A stretch of DNA of 64,000 nucleotides from an uncultured Lachnospiraceae bacterium (GCA_947567595.1 CANOMQ010000005.1:1-64000); one strand, 5' to 3'; positions 1-9,498 are shown, numbered from the stretch's first letter. The notes: a model not told the origin generated them from the letters alone. A program made the numbers and translations.

Positions 1-2
1 AT

Positions 3-332
3 GACTGCCATATCGAAACCGGACAGGGAATGTATGGAATGAGTTCGCCGTGGGACGTCTGGGACGCCAGTGTAAGGGGTGAGTTTCCGGCGGAATTTTG
101 CGAATATGTGATTCACGGCGAGACAATTTATTCCTATTATATTTTGGACGACGTGACCGCGGAGGAAAAGAAAATCGTGACGGATTACATCAAGGACAAC
201 GAGGCGCGTTTGGGCATTCGATTCCTCACAAGCGATGAGGCATGGGCGCGCGTGGAAAAAACGAGAAACGCCCTGGGCGTTGTGGACGGCATGGGTGCGG
301 AGGAAAACAAAATTGTGTGGAAAACACTTTAA
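3..332 (+). CDS. Hypothetical protein, 5' end outside window
   Basis: The reading frame is open to the left edge, so only the last ~109 codons are present. An ATG lies at position 30, but the codons before it (positions 3-29) are also sense codons and no convincing ribosome binding site precedes it, so I read this as the C-terminal part of a longer protein. The segment is acidic and rich in aromatic residues, with a Trp/Asp-containing stretch at its start and a helical Glu/Lys-rich end. I do not recognise the family. It converges with the AraC-type gene, with a gap of only ten bases and no clear terminator. Confidence 0.5.
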   Translation, partial: DCHIETGQGMYGMSSPWDVWDASVRGEFPAEFCEYVIHGETIYSYYILDDVTAEEKKIVTDYIKDNEARLGIRFLTSDEAWARVEKTRNALGVVDGMGAEENKIVWKTL

Positions 333-342
333 AGCTGTTTTC

Positions 343-1182
343 TCATTTCAGCCGCCGGTACTGCAAAGGTGACATGCCTGTCAGTTTTTTGAACTGCTCG
401 CTTAAATTGCTGACATGGCGGTAGCCTGTATCAAGGGCAATTTCGGTAATGCTCTTGTCGGTGGAGAGCAGTAAATGCTGCACATGCTTTAATTTAATCA
501 CGGCAAAATAGTCCGAGTAGGACTTTCCAAGCTGCGCGTGGAACAGCTTGGAAAAATAGGCGGGCGAGTAGCCTGCAACTGCCGCTGTTTCCTCAAGGGA
601 AGGGTTTTTACTGTAATTTTGCTCCATATAAAAAATAGCGTCAAGGATGGGCGGCGTCAATGTGGCGTTATGCGCAATCGCGCCGTCGTTGTCAAGGCGT
701 AGCCGGAGTGCGGTCAGCAAAAGTTCATAGAGCATATATTGAAGAAGGGCGTTTTTCTGCGAGAAATCGCCCTCATAAATTTCCAGCATTTTCATAAGGT
801 GTGCAAGTATTTTTTCACTGTCCTCGGGAAGAAATTTTGATACTCTGTACGAAAAAATCTTATCAAAAACAGACTGCCCGACGCAGGCAATAAACGGCTC
901 GACAAATTTCGGAGAAAACTTGACGAGGATACCCTCGTATGGTATACCTGCCTCGGGCGCGAGCGGCATGGTTTTGTGATAGAGATAAGGAGGCATCATG
1001 CCAAGCTCTCCCTTGCAGTGGTAATAGGAGTGTTTTGGCGTGATGGTGAAGCGGTCGCCCGATATGATGTATCCCATTCCGTAATGGTCAGTCGCCGCCT
1101 CCAACGCAGGCATTGCGTAGTCGGCAGGCAGAACGCGGTGCGCGATATAAAATTCCTGTTGCGGTAAAAGTGGCAGCGGCAT
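343..1182 (-). CDS. AraC-family transcriptional regulator
   Basis: A DNA-binding regulator of about 279 residues. The N-terminal two thirds look like the cupin-type ligand-sensing half of AraC proteins. The last ~100 residues hold the two helix-turn-helix motifs, and the end carries the family signature (an ITEIALDTGY segment followed by the SEQFKKLTGMSPLQYRR segment). The frame opens at 1260, but AAGGAG lies nine bases before the ATG at 1182, so I take the later start. The exporter genes begin about 1 kb away on the other strand, with a methyltransferase between. Control of that exporter is an inference from position only. Confidence 0.88.
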   Translation of the reverse strand: MPLPLLPQQEFYIAHRVLPADYAMPALEAATDHYGMGYIISGDRFTITPKHSYYHCKGELGMMPPYLYHKTMPLAPEAGIPYEGILVKFSPKFVEPFIACVGQSVFDKIFSYRVSKFLPEDSEKILAHLMKMLEIYEGDFSQKNALLQYMLYELLLTALRLRLDNDGAIAHNATLTPPILDAIFYMEQNYSKNPSLEETAAVAGYSPAYFSKLFHAQLGKSYSDYFAVIKLKHVQHLLLSTDKSITEIALDTGYRHVSNLSEQFKKLTGMSPLQYRRLK

Positions 1183-1290
1183 TCGTTTGTTCTCCTTGCA
1201 ATGAAAAATTTTCTTTTTTGGAAAAGGGTTCCCAAATTTTTTTTGCAATTCTTTCAGCATCTTAATAGTTTTATTAATTGGAATTTGCTG

Positions 1291-1896
1291 CTACTTTTTC
1301 GCTTTCAGAAACAACCCTTTATCCTTTTTATAAACCTGTACTGTTTTAAATCCGGAATGATAAAAGATAGCCTCTAACTTTTTTTGGCTGTATATCCTAA
1401 CATCTCCACTTTTTGAAAAGGGCAGCCAAAATTTATTTGCGAGAAATCTAAGTACTGCTCCAAAGTTAGGGTCGGCTATATACATTGTACCGTTTCTCTT
1501 TAAAACTCTTTTACATTCATTTACAAATCCTTGCGGATTATCAAAATGATGAAATGCGCAACATATCGTTATAATATCAATACTTTCATCTTTCCATTCA
1601 AGTGGATAACAAGACTTTACCTCAAAATTCATATTAGGATAACGCATTTTTGCGGCATGAATCATGTTCTCTGATACATCTATTCCATTTGCTTGTATTT
1701 TTGCTTTTTTCGATAATTCTCTCAATAGGGTCCCATTTCCACATGCGACATCAAGAACGATTTCCCCTTCGCTCAATTCTATCATATTAGATAATTCGTT
1801 AATATGAAAACGGGTATATTGTCCTTCTCTAGACGTATCATACTCAAATGCTATTTTATTGTACGCAATTCTTGATTCTTCTGTTTTCTTATTCAT
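1291..1896 (-). CDS. Class I SAM-dependent methyltransferase
   Basis: A 201-residue protein with a Methyltransf_11/UbiE-like fold. The SAM-binding motif I is the VLDVACGNGTLL segment near residue 50. Later come a motif II-like acidic residue and an ICCAFHHFDNP segment typical of small-molecule methyltransferases. GAGG lies seven bases before the ATG. The substrate cannot be read from the sequence. The gene is clearly more AT-rich than the AraC and ABC genes on both sides, which suggests a later arrival. It has its own plausible promoter (1929-1957). Confidence 0.8.
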   Translation of the reverse strand: MNKKTEESRIAYNKIAFEYDTSREGQYTRFHINELSNMIELSEGEIVLDVACGNGTLLRELSKKAKIQANGIDVSENMIHAAKMRYPNMNFEVKSCYPLEWKDESIDIITICCAFHHFDNPQGFVNECKRVLKRNGTMYIADPNFGAVLRFLANKFWLPFSKSGDVRIYSQKKLEAIFYHSGFKTVQVYKKDKGLFLKAKK

Positions 1897-2279
1897 GTCA
1901 TTTCCTCAAATTCTGGTTTACATTTTTGATAATAAAATCCATAGCTGCTATTTACAATATATATTTCTAAGTAATTTTCCAACAAGCACACAATTCCAAA
2001 AAAGGAGTAACCACTTGATATATCTAATAAAATGACATATAATCGTAAAAAAGTCAACGCATTTTGTAATAAATCGAAAGAAATTTATATTATAATGTGA
2101 TACAATAAAATCAACAATCATATAAAAACAGGAACTCTACGCTTTGTGGGTGTATTTCCATAAAAAACTGCTTTATCATATCCTTAAAGAAGAGGAGACA
2201 TTTACATGTGTCAAGCTAAAGTCGGTAGATTTATCGCAGAAAAAGGGGAGTCCTTTGTATAAAAAGAGGAGTAACGGAA
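1897..2279. other. Divergent intergenic region, methyltransferase/exporter
   Basis: This 383-base AT-rich gap separates the leftward methyltransferase from the rightward exporter. The left side holds a good minus-strand promoter (listed separately). On the plus strand there are -10-like hexamers TATAAT (2091-2096) and TACAAT (2101-2106), neither with a good -35 at 16-18 bases. A weak -35 would fit an activator-dependent promoter, but I cannot identify an operator. Short frames here look like noise. Confidence 0.45.
1929..1957 (-). promoter_or_regulatory. Promoter of the methyltransferase gene
   Basis: Read on the minus strand, TTGTAA (1952-1957) and TATTAT (1929-1934) are separated by exactly 17 bases. 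The -10 lies about 33 bases before the start codon at 1896. This is a good match to the vegetative sigma-factor consensus. Confidence 0.55.
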
Positions 2280-3989
2280 ATGAAAAAACGAAAAAGGTAT
2301 TTTTTAAGATACATGGTAAAACACGGCTATTTCCTGCTTGGCGGAGTCGTCTGCGTCTGCCTTTTAAACCTTGCCGTCGTGCGTGGAAACAGCGTCATCA
2401 GCAGTGTCATAGACGACATGCTAAGCGGGGAAGAAGTCCGACTTGGCGTGTTTTTGCCCGAATTTATCATGCTCACGCTTGCAGGCTTTGCACTTGCTTT
2501 TTTGGGGCAGCTCTGCGCCGGATTGTTCAGCGTGAAGGTGTCGGGCGCATACCGTAAACGTGTGGTGGAAAAGCTTTATCATATTGAATACGCCTATCTG
2601 AAAAACGAAAATACGGCGACAATTATCAACAAAATCAACGCGGACATAGCGGAGGCGGAGAGCTTTCTGCAATTTCCACTTCCCATGTTAATTAGTGACA
2701 TTACGGCGGTCATTATTTACGCCGTGTACATCGGAAGCATGAACCTTAGCCTGCTGATGGTCATGCTGATTAGCTATCCCGCCGTGTTTTGGATTGCGGC
2801 CGCGCTGGTGAAAAAGATTAGCGTATTGAGCGGTACATACCGTGCAAAGTCCGACGCGATTACGGGTATTGCGCAGGACGCGCTTGGCGGTATTTTGGTG
2901 CTGCGCAGCTTCGGGCTGGAGAATTATTTTCAGGGAAAAATGCAGAAGGCGACAAAAGCGCTGGTGGACAATGAGGAAAAGCGCACCCGCATTTCCAACA
3001 CGGCAATCGTCGTGAGAAACATGATTCAATGGCTGCCCAACATTATCTGCGCGGTGTACTGCGTCGTCCTTGTGGGGCGCGGCGTGTTCGGGCTTGGCAG
3101 TCTGCTTGCGTTTATTGTCGTGTTGGGGAAAATGGTGCAGTCGTTTGTCGGGATTCCGTGGTGCTTTGTGGAGGCTGCGGGAAACCTCGTCTGTATCCGG
3201 CGTATTGAGGAAATTTTAAATACGCCCGATGAAATCAGCGGGAGAGAAACGGAAGGAAAAACTGACACAGATGTCATAATTTCGCTCAAAGACGTAACCT
3301 TTGGCTACACGCAGGACAGCACGGTTTTGGACGGCGTAAGCCTTACAGTCCGGGCAGGGGAAAACATTGCGTTTGTCGGTGAATCGGGTGGCGGAAAGAG
3401 TACGATTTTTCACCTGTTATGTGGGTTTTATGCGCCAAAGGGCGGCAGCTACAAGCTTTATGGCAGGGAGATTGGCGAGTGGAATGCACAGGCGGCGCGG
3501 GAGCATTTGGCGCTGGTGTCGCAAAACGTTTTTCTCTTTCCGACGACAGTCGCAGAGAATGTCGCTTACGGCAATCCTGACGCGACACAGGAGGAGATTG
3601 TCGAGGCGTGCAAAAAGGCGCAAATTCATGATTTTATCATGACGCTGCCACAGGGCTATCAGACGATTACGGGGGAGCGCGGCGCGCTGCTTTCGGGCGG
3701 TCAGAAACAGCGGATATCCATTGCGCGGGCAATCTTAAAAAATGCGCCTGTCCTGCTTTTGGACGAGCCGACTTCGGCGGTTGACGTGGAGACGGAGGGC
3801 TTCATTCAAAAGGCACTGGAAAACGTGATGGAGGGGCGCACCTGTATTACGATTGCGCACAGGCTTTCGACAATTCAGAACGCGGACTGCATTTACGTGC
3901 TTGACCGTGGGAAAATCGTGGAACAGGGAACGCACGCCGCGCTGATGGGTGCGGGCGGTGTTTATGCAAAATTATATCAAAAGGGATAA
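2280..3989 (+). CDS. ABC exporter half-transporter (permease-ATPase), first subunit
   Basis: A 569-residue fusion of a six-helix type-I exporter domain (about residues 10-310) and a nucleotide-binding domain. Walker A is GESGGGKST at 367-375, the signature LSGGQ at 471-475, Walker B VLLLDEP at 491-497 and the switch His near 527; all catalytic residues are present. AGGAG eight bases upstream supports the start. The next gene, 15 bases downstream, is a second half-transporter, so the two probably form a heterodimeric exporter in the membrane. Pairs of this kind next to AraC regulators are often linked to siderophore, peptide or drug transport, but the cargo is not evident here. Confidence 0.9.
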   Translation: MKKRKRYFLRYMVKHGYFLLGGVVCVCLLNLAVVRGNSVISSVIDDMLSGEEVRLGVFLPEFIMLTLAGFALAFLGQLCAGLFSVKVSGAYRKRVVEKLYHIEYAYLKNENTATIINKINADIAEAESFLQFPLPMLISDITAVIIYAVYIGSMNLSLLMVMLISYPAVFWIAAALVKKISVLSGTYRAKSDAITGIAQDALGGILVLRSFGLENYFQGKMQKATKALVDNEEKRTRISNTAIVVRNMIQWLPNIICAVYCVVLVGRGVFGLGSLLAFIVVLGKMVQSFVGIPWCFVEAAGNLVCIRRIEEILNTPDEISGRETEGKTDTDVIISLKDVTFGYTQDSTVLDGVSLTVRAGENIAFVGESGGGKSTIFHLLCGFYAPKGGSYKLYGREIGEWNAQAAREHLALVSQNVFLFPTTVAENVAYGNPDATQEEIVEACKKAQIHDFIMTLPQGYQTITGERGALLSGGQKQRISIARAILKNAPVLLLDEPTSAVDVETEGFIQKALENVMEGRTCITIAHRLSTIQNADCIYVLDRGKIVEQGTHAALMGAGGVYAKLYQKG

Positions 3990-4004
3990 ATTTGGGGGTG
4001 GAGC

Positions 4005-5681
4005 ATGGCTGGAAAAGGAGAACCGAAAAGCAGTACATGGAAGCTGTTTGTGCGGACAATCCGCATGATGGGAAAACGGAGCGTGTTATATTTGGTTTCG
4101 ATTGTGATGTTAAGCGCGTCGCTTGCGATGTTTAGCGTGTTTTCGGCACTTTTAATGAAATGCGTCGTTGACATTGCGCCGACAGGCGATTTGCGGCGTT
4201 TGATTGGCACAATTCTTGCAATCGTGACAGGCGGCGGAATTTCGCTTCTGACATACCGTTTTTTCTGCGTTCGCTACAATGTCGAGGCAAAACGTGTGTA
4301 CGGCGTGATTTATGAAAAGGTGCTGGACTTGGAAATGAAGCTGCCCTATGCGTATTATGAAAAACATCATAGCGGCGAAATCATGTCGAAGGTTTCCTTT
4401 GATTTGGGGCGCATGGGCGACATTTACGGCTCGCGCCTGCGCCGCACGATGACGCCGTTTTTACAGGTGGTTGTGTTCCTTGTGCCTATGCTGGTTTTAA
4501 GCTGGCAGCTTACGTTATGCCTTGTCGTGGTAAACGGCGTCATGCTTGCAATTGACATGCTGATGGCAGAACCGATGCGCAAGGTCAGCCGCAGTCTTTC
4601 CGGCATTAACAGCCAAATGACACAGCGGTTGTCGGATTTATTGCAAGGCATGGAACAGGCGCGTATGTATCGGGCGGGCGCGCAGACGGTACAAGCGTAT
4701 GCCAAGGAAAATGACACGTATGTCAGAAAATCAAAGCGCAACATTTTTTATAATGCTGTTTTGACAAGCAGCAGCAGTGGGTTTGACTTGCTCTGTATGC
4801 TGGTGTTTTTATTGATTGGCGTGTTTTTCGTGCAGCAGGGTTACACGACGCTTGGCGCGCTTGCGGCGATTTATACCTTATATGGAAAGCTTTCCGGTCA
4901 GTTTTTGGAGCTTGGGGAGTATTTTCCGCAGTTGATTGCCTATCTTGCGTATGCGCAGAATATCTTTGACTTTTTGGAGGAGACGCGCGAGCCGGAGCAT
5001 TTGGGCGGCCTGACAGTGCAGGAGGGCAGCAGCCCGGATATGGCGGTGCGCATGTGTGGGATTGATTTTTCTTATAGAGCGGACGATGCGGGAGGGCAGT
5101 TGTTAAATCATTTTTGCATGGAGATTAAAAAGGGTGAGTGCGTGGCAATCACAGGCGCGTCGGGCTGTGGAAAGACGACCGTTTCCAAGCTGCTTTTGGG
5201 CTTGTATCCGGTGAGCGGCGGCGCGATCTGTATTGACGGGAAAAACGTGGCGGACATGACGAAGCAGGAGTGGCGGCGCAAGATTGCTTACGTGCCGCAG
5301 GAGCCGTATCTGTTTTTCGGCAGTATCCGGGAAAACATCCGCATGGGCAGGCTGGACGCGTCGGACGCGGAAGTCGAGGAGGCAGCGCGGCTTGCGAATG
5401 CGCATGATTTTATCGTGAATTTGGAGAATGGATATGATACTGAGGTCGGTGAGCGCGGCAACCGTCTTTCCGGCGGACAGCGCCAGCGCATTGCAATCGC
5501 GCGTGCGATTTTGAAACGCGCGCCGATTTTACTGCTCGACGAGGCAACCTCCGCACTTGACAACGAGTCGGAACAGCTTGTGAATGACGCGATGAAAAAA
5601 TTACAGCGGCAGATGACGATTATCATGATTGCGCATAGACCTTCGACAATTGCATTGGCGGACAGGGTGGTGGAGATGTAA
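4005..5681 (+). CDS. ABC exporter half-transporter (permease-ATPase), second subunit
   Basis: The 558-residue partner of the preceding gene. Membrane helices fill about residues 25-310. The ATPase domain has Walker A GASGCGKTT (384-392), LSGGQ (488-492), Walker B ILLLDEA (508-514) and a switch His near 544. Both subunits keep a catalytic Glu after Walker B, so both sites could be active. The protein ends at VVEM, about 25-30 residues earlier than usual, just where family members continue with a beta-strand reading 'DGKIVEQG'. That could be a natural short form or a recent truncation. Confidence 0.9.
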   Translation: MAGKGEPKSSTWKLFVRTIRMMGKRSVLYLVSIVMLSASLAMFSVFSALLMKCVVDIAPTGDLRRLIGTILAIVTGGGISLLTYRFFCVRYNVEAKRVYGVIYEKVLDLEMKLPYAYYEKHHSGEIMSKVSFDLGRMGDIYGSRLRRTMTPFLQVVVFLVPMLVLSWQLTLCLVVVNGVMLAIDMLMAEPMRKVSRSLSGINSQMTQRLSDLLQGMEQARMYRAGAQTVQAYAKENDTYVRKSKRNIFYNAVLTSSSSGFDLLCMLVFLLIGVFFVQQGYTTLGALAAIYTLYGKLSGQFLELGEYFPQLIAYLAYAQNIFDFLEETREPEHLGGLTVQEGSSPDMAVRMCGIDFSYRADDAGGQLLNHFCMEIKKGECVAITGASGCGKTTVSKLLLGLYPVSGGAICIDGKNVADMTKQEWRRKIAYVPQEPYLFFGSIRENIRMGRLDASDAEVEEAARLANAHDFIVNLENGYDTEVGERGNRLSGGQRQRIAIARAILKRAPILLLDEATSALDNESEQLVNDAMKKLQRQMTIIMIAHRPSTIALADRVVEM

Positions 5682-5743
5682 GCTGGAATATCAGATTTTA
5701 TTCATCTGCATATGATAAAGGGAAAAAGAAAACAGAGGTCAAA

Positions 5744-6241
5744 GTGACAATGACAGACGTAACACCCGGAATGATATTCACGGATATTTTAAGAAACAGC
5801 AAACCCGAGGCAGTGGCATGGATTCGCGGGAATGCGGAAAATCCGCAAATCAGCGGTATTGTAAAATTTTTTCAGACACCATACGCCGGTGTGCTGATCG
5901 AGGCGGAAATTTTCGGAATGCCCAATATTGCGACGCAGTTTTCGTCCGATTTTTACGCAATGCATATCCACGAAAACGGAGACTGCACGCTGCCGTTTGA
6001 CAAGACCGGAGACCATTACAATCCGACAAATGAGAACCACCCAAACCACGCAGGCGACATGGTGCCGATTATGGCGAACCAAGGCTATGCGTGGCTTGCT
6101 TTTTATGACAAGCGTTTCCTGATACCGGATATTCTTGGCAGGAGCGTTATTATCCACAGAATGACAGATGATTTCAAGACACAGCCGTCCGGGAATGCGG
6201 GAGAAAAAATCGGCTGCGGCGTTATCCGTAAAATGGAATAG
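5744..6241 (+). CDS. sodC: Cu/Zn superoxide dismutase family protein
   Basis: A 165-residue protein (GTG at 5744; the ATG at 5750 is equally possible, with AGAGG just upstream). All metal-ligand positions of the Cu/Zn SOD family can be found: HIH at 74-76, the bridging His91, Zn-type ligands His99, His102 and Asp105, and His138. The disulfide pair would be Cys81 and Cys158. The residue two before Cys158... the family's active-site Arg position (human Arg143) is Lys155 here. There is no signal peptide or lipobox, which is odd for an enzyme usually exported. The fold assignment is firm; dismutase activity is likely but unproven because of the Lys. Confidence 0.85.
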   Translation: MTMTDVTPGMIFTDILRNSKPEAVAWIRGNAENPQISGIVKFFQTPYAGVLIEAEIFGMPNIATQFSSDFYAMHIHENGDCTLPFDKTGDHYNPTNENHPNHAGDMVPIMANQGYAWLAFYDKRFLIPDILGRSVIIHRMTDDFKTQPSGNAGEKIGCGVIRKME

Positions 6242-6253
6242 GTACGTTTAAAA

Positions 6254-6269
6254 ATGACACAAGTGTCAT
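6254..6269. promoter_or_regulatory. Perfect 7+7 palindrome upstream of cfa
   Basis: ATGACAC and GTGTCAT are exact inverted repeats separated by two A residues. The site sits 13 bases after the SOD stop codon and about 80 bases before the cfa start. It is too short and lacks a T-run to be a terminator, so an operator for a dimeric repressor is the simplest reading. I cannot name the regulator. Confidence 0.4.
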
Positions 6270-6348
6270 ATTCTGCCTTGCATAAGATGCTAAAATTTGG
6301 AAATTCTAATAATAAAAAATTTAGAAAAAATCCAAAGGAGTATGCACG

Positions 6349-7515
6349 ATGTCATTTATGGAACAAGAATTTATCACATTTATGGAACGGTTCGATGCCT
6401 GTCCGTTTGAAATCACACTCCACGGCGAGCACCATAAGATTGGCGAGGGACTGCCAAGGTTTTCGGTTGTCTTTCATAAGGCGCCATCTGCCGTGGAGCT
6501 TGCCACAAGTACGTCACTTGCTTTGGGCGAGGGATATATGGACGGAACAATTGAGGTAGACGGCGATTTGTATCAGGCACTGAACCTGTTTTTGGCACAG
6601 CTTGGCAAATTCAGCACAGACCATAAAAAGTTGAAAAAATTAATCTTTCCCTCCATGTCAAAAGCAAATCAGAAGAAAGAGGTTTCCGCCCACTATGATA
6701 TCGGAAATGATTTTTATAAGCTATGGCTTGATGAGACCATGAGCTATTCGTGCGGCTATTTTGAGCAGGAGGACACAACGCTCTATGAGGCGCAGTGCCG
6801 CAAGGTGGAGCGCATTTTGGAAAAGCTGGATTTGCATGAAGGCATGACCTTGTGCGACATCGGCTGTGGTTGGGGATTTTTGTTGATTGAGGCGGCAAAG
6901 AACTATAAGGTACATGGCGTGGGAATTACATTAAGCGCCGAGCAGAAAAAGCGCTTTGAGGAACGCATCAAAGCGGAAGGCTTGGAAGATGTCCTGACAG
7001 TGGAGCTTTTGGATTACAGGGAGCTGCCCAAATACGGGACATGCTTTGACCGGATTGTGAGTGTCGGAATGGTGGAGCACGTTGGGCGGGGCTGCTATGA
7101 GGAGTTCATGCGCTGTGCGCAGTCCGTGTTAAAGCCGGGCGGCTTGTTCCTGCTTCACTTTATCAGTGCGTTGAAGGAATATCCGGGTGACGCATGGATT
7201 AAAAAGTACATTTTTCCCGGCGGAGTAATCCCAAGTCTTAGGGAGCTTATCGGCATTGCAGGGGAGCTTGGCTTTTACACGCTTGATGTGGAGAGCCTCC
7301 GCAGGCATTACACAAAGACGCTTTTATGCTGGAACAAGTCGTTTCAGGAGCATAGGCGTGAGGTGGTTTCCATGTTCGACGAGCGGTTTGCGCGTATGTG
7401 GGAGCTGTATCTTTGCGCCTGTGCCGCTGTTTTCCAAAATGGGATTGTGGATTTGCATCAGGTTCTGTTTTCCAACGGTGTAAACAATGCGCTTCCGATG
7501 ACAAGGTGGTATTGA
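6349..7515 (+). CDS. cfa: Cyclopropane-fatty-acyl-phospholipid synthase family methyltransferase
   Basis: A 388-residue enzyme of the family that transfers a methylene group from SAM to unsaturated acyl chains of membrane phospholipids. The substrate-side motif HYDIGNDFYKLWLD is at 115-128 and the SAM-binding DIGCGWG at 170-176. Family motifs follow: GITLS, the VGMVEHVG segment, and the C-terminal RMWELYLCACAA segment. AAAGGAG about ten bases before the ATG supports the start. The downstream gene is ~80 bases away on the same strand. Length and motifs are ordinary. An O- or C-methyltransferase of the same superfamily is the main alternative. Confidence 0.9.
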   Translation: MSFMEQEFITFMERFDACPFEITLHGEHHKIGEGLPRFSVVFHKAPSAVELATSTSLALGEGYMDGTIEVDGDLYQALNLFLAQLGKFSTDHKKLKKLIFPSMSKANQKKEVSAHYDIGNDFYKLWLDETMSYSCGYFEQEDTTLYEAQCRKVERILEKLDLHEGMTLCDIGCGWGFLLIEAAKNYKVHGVGITLSAEQKKRFEERIKAEGLEDVLTVELLDYRELPKYGTCFDRIVSVGMVEHVGRGCYEEFMRCAQSVLKPGGLFLLHFISALKEYPGDAWIKKYIFPGGVIPSLRELIGIAGELGFYTLDVESLRRHYTKTLLCWNKSFQEHRREVVSMFDERFARMWELYLCACAAVFQNGIVDLHQVLFSNGVNNALPMTRWY

Positions 7516-7597
7516 ATACTGCTTGACTTTGCAGATGCCGCGTAATACTATATAAAGAAAAGCAAAAAATACAAAAAAAGGGAGCACAATCATTAAA

Positions 7598-8248
7598 ATG
7601 ACAGCCGAAAAATATGTAAAAGAGGTATCCAAACTACTTAAATGCAGAACAGCCAAAAAGAAAGAAATCAAGGACAAGCTCTTGTCTGAAATTAACGACG
7701 CAGTCGCATCAGGGGAAGCGCTCGACGACGTGCTTGCAAGACTGGGCATTCCGTGGGACTATGCGAACCACTATAATGACAATTTTGACAAAAACGAGCA
7801 AAAAGCGGCAAAGCGCGAAAAGACGATAAAAATATGGGGCATCATCATTGCGGTGCTTGTCGTTGCAGGCGCACTGCTCTACCGGAACATGCCGAAGTGG
7901 AGCGACATCAGCGAGAGCACGGTCTTTCGCGAGGAACAGGTCAAGGCAGCGGCAGAGGAAATCATCACGTTATACAGCAATGATGAATACGAGGCTGTTG
8001 TCGCATACATGACGGACGACATGAAAGAAGTGCTCAACGCGCCGACACTCAGCCTTTCGAAATCACAGCTAGTAACAGAAGACTTCGGGGAACTGCAGTC
8101 CTTTGGGCAGATGTACATTTCCGAGGCAAAGCAGGGAAAAGATTTATTTGCAATGGTTCAGGTAAGCGTGTCATACACAAACACAAGTGTTGTGTACACC
8201 TTAACCTTTGACGCCGATATGAAGCTTGCGGGATTTTATGTAAAATAA
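7598..8248 (+). CDS. Membrane protein with HAAS/DUF1700-like N-terminus and DUF3887-like C-terminus
   Basis: A 216-residue protein. Residues 1-65 are a charged helical domain resembling the HAAS (DUF1700) domain that begins 'MTAEKYVKEV'. One membrane helix follows at about 77-95 (IWGIIIAVLVVAGALLY). The extracytoplasmic part (about 100-216) resembles DUF3887, a small alpha/beta domain. The function is unknown; HAAS domains are usually paired with PadR-type regulators, and none is seen next to it. The start is supported only weakly (GGGAG 13 bases upstream). Confidence 0.7.
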   Translation: MTAEKYVKEVSKLLKCRTAKKKEIKDKLLSEINDAVASGEALDDVLARLGIPWDYANHYNDNFDKNEQKAAKREKTIKIWGIIIAVLVVAGALLYRNMPKWSDISESTVFREEQVKAAAEEIITLYSNDEYEAVVAYMTDDMKEVLNAPTLSLSKSQLVTEDFGELQSFGQMYISEAKQGKDLFAMVQVSVSYTNTSVVYTLTFDADMKLAGFYVK

Positions 8249-8388
8249 TCCGATTGGCAGCCGCAAAATACCTGCAAGCAGCCACAGAACCCATTGCCCG
8301 CAAAAATAAAAATGCAAAAATAAAAAGATGCAATAATGAAAAGAAAACAGGCATAAAAAAACATCTGTCGGATATCTCCAAAAACCAC

Positions 8389-8417
8389 TTGAAACGATAG
8401 GCGAAAAGCGATATGAT
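8389..8417 (+). promoter_or_regulatory. galE promoter
   Basis: TTGAAA (8389-8394) and TATGAT (8412-8417) are spaced by 17 bases, about 65 bases before the galE start. The rest of the 233-base gap after the preceding gene shows nothing else clear. Confidence 0.6.
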
Positions 8418-8481
8418 AAAGCTATGCAGAATATGATAATATTTTAACATATTGAAGTAAAAAGAACGGAGGTATTCGATT

Positions 8482-9498
8482 ATGGCAATTTTAGTTACAG
8501 GCGGAGCAGGTTTTATCGGAAGCCACACAGTGGTGGAGCTGCAAAACGCAGGCTATGACGTGGTAGTGCTTGACAATCTTTCCAATGCAAGCGAGAAGGC
8601 TTTACAGCGTGTGGAAAAAATTACGGGAAAGCCTGTTACCTTCTACAAGGCGGACATCCGTGAAAGGGAGGCGCTTGAGGACATTTTCCAAAAGGAAAGC
8701 ATTGACTCGTGCATTCACTTTGCAGGCTTGAAGGCTGTCGGCGAATCGGTGCAGAAGCCGTGGGAGTATTACGACAACAACATTTCGGGAACGCTCACGC
8801 TCGTTGATGTGATGAGAAAGCATAACTGCAAAAACATCATCTTCTCTTCATCGGCAACCGTATACGGCGATCCGGCGTTTATCCCCATTACGGAGGAGTG
8901 CCCGAAGGGACAGTGCACCAATCCGTACGGCTGGACAAAGTCCATGTTAGAGCAGATTTTGACGGACATGCAGAAGGCGGATAACGAGTGGAACGTCATT
9001 TTACTTCGCTACTTTAACCCAATCGGTGCACACAAGAGCGGTACGATGGGTGAAAATCCGAACGGCATTCCGAATAATCTTATGCCATATATCACACAGG
9101 TCGCGGTCGGAAAGCTTGAGCGGCTGGGTGTCTTTGGAAACGATTACGACACACATGATGGAACAGGCGTTCGAGACTACATTCATGTGGTAGACCTTGC
9201 GATTGGCCATGTAAAAGCGCTTAAGAAAATTGAGGAAAAAGCGGGACTTTGCATTTATAATCTCGGCACGGGAACAGGCTACAGCGTGCTTGACATCGTG
9301 AAGAACTTCGAGGAGGCAACCGGCGTAAAAATCCCGTATGACATCAAGCCAAGGCGTGCGGGCGACATTGCGACATGCTATGCGGACGCGACAAAGGCGA
9401 AGGAGGAGCTTGGCTGGACGGCGCAGTATGGTATCAAGGATATGTGCGCGGATAGCTGGAGATGGCAGTCCAACAACCCGAACGGCTATGATGACTAA
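8482..9498 (+). CDS. galE: UDP-glucose 4-epimerase
   Basis: A 338-residue short-chain dehydrogenase-fold enzyme that interconverts UDP-glucose and UDP-galactose using bound NAD. The GGAGFIG nucleotide-binding motif is at 7-13, the catalytic Ser in FSSSATVYG near 124, and the YxxxK pair is Tyr149/Lys153. The family segment FNPIGAH and the C-terminal [11 protein letters not shown] segment are present. GGAGGT lies nine bases before the ATG. The gene has its own promoter and terminator, so it is probably monocistronic. It can feed galactose units to the glycan made by the locus further right. Confidence 0.95.
   Translation: MAILVTGGAGFIGSHTVVELQNAGYDVVVLDNLSNASEKALQRVEKITGKPVTFYKADIREREALEDIFQKESIDSCIHFAGLKAVGESVQKPWEYYDNNISGTLTLVDVMRKHNCKNIIFSSSATVYGDPAFIPITEECPKGQCTNPYGWTKSMLEQILTDMQKADNEWNVILLRYFNPIGAHKSGTMGENPNGIPNNLMPYITQVAVGKLERLGVFGNDYDTHDGTGVRDYIHVVDLAIGHVKALKKIEEKAGLCIYNLGTGTGYSVLDIVKNFEEATGVKIPYDIKPRRAGDIATCYADATKAKEELGWTAQYGIKDMCADSWRWQSNNPNGYDD

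Noticed and set aside
2144-2557. A 137-codon frame overlapping the start of the first exporter gene
   Set aside because: It runs through the real ribosome binding site and into the exporter in another frame, with an Arg-rich product. The exporter start is clearly supported.
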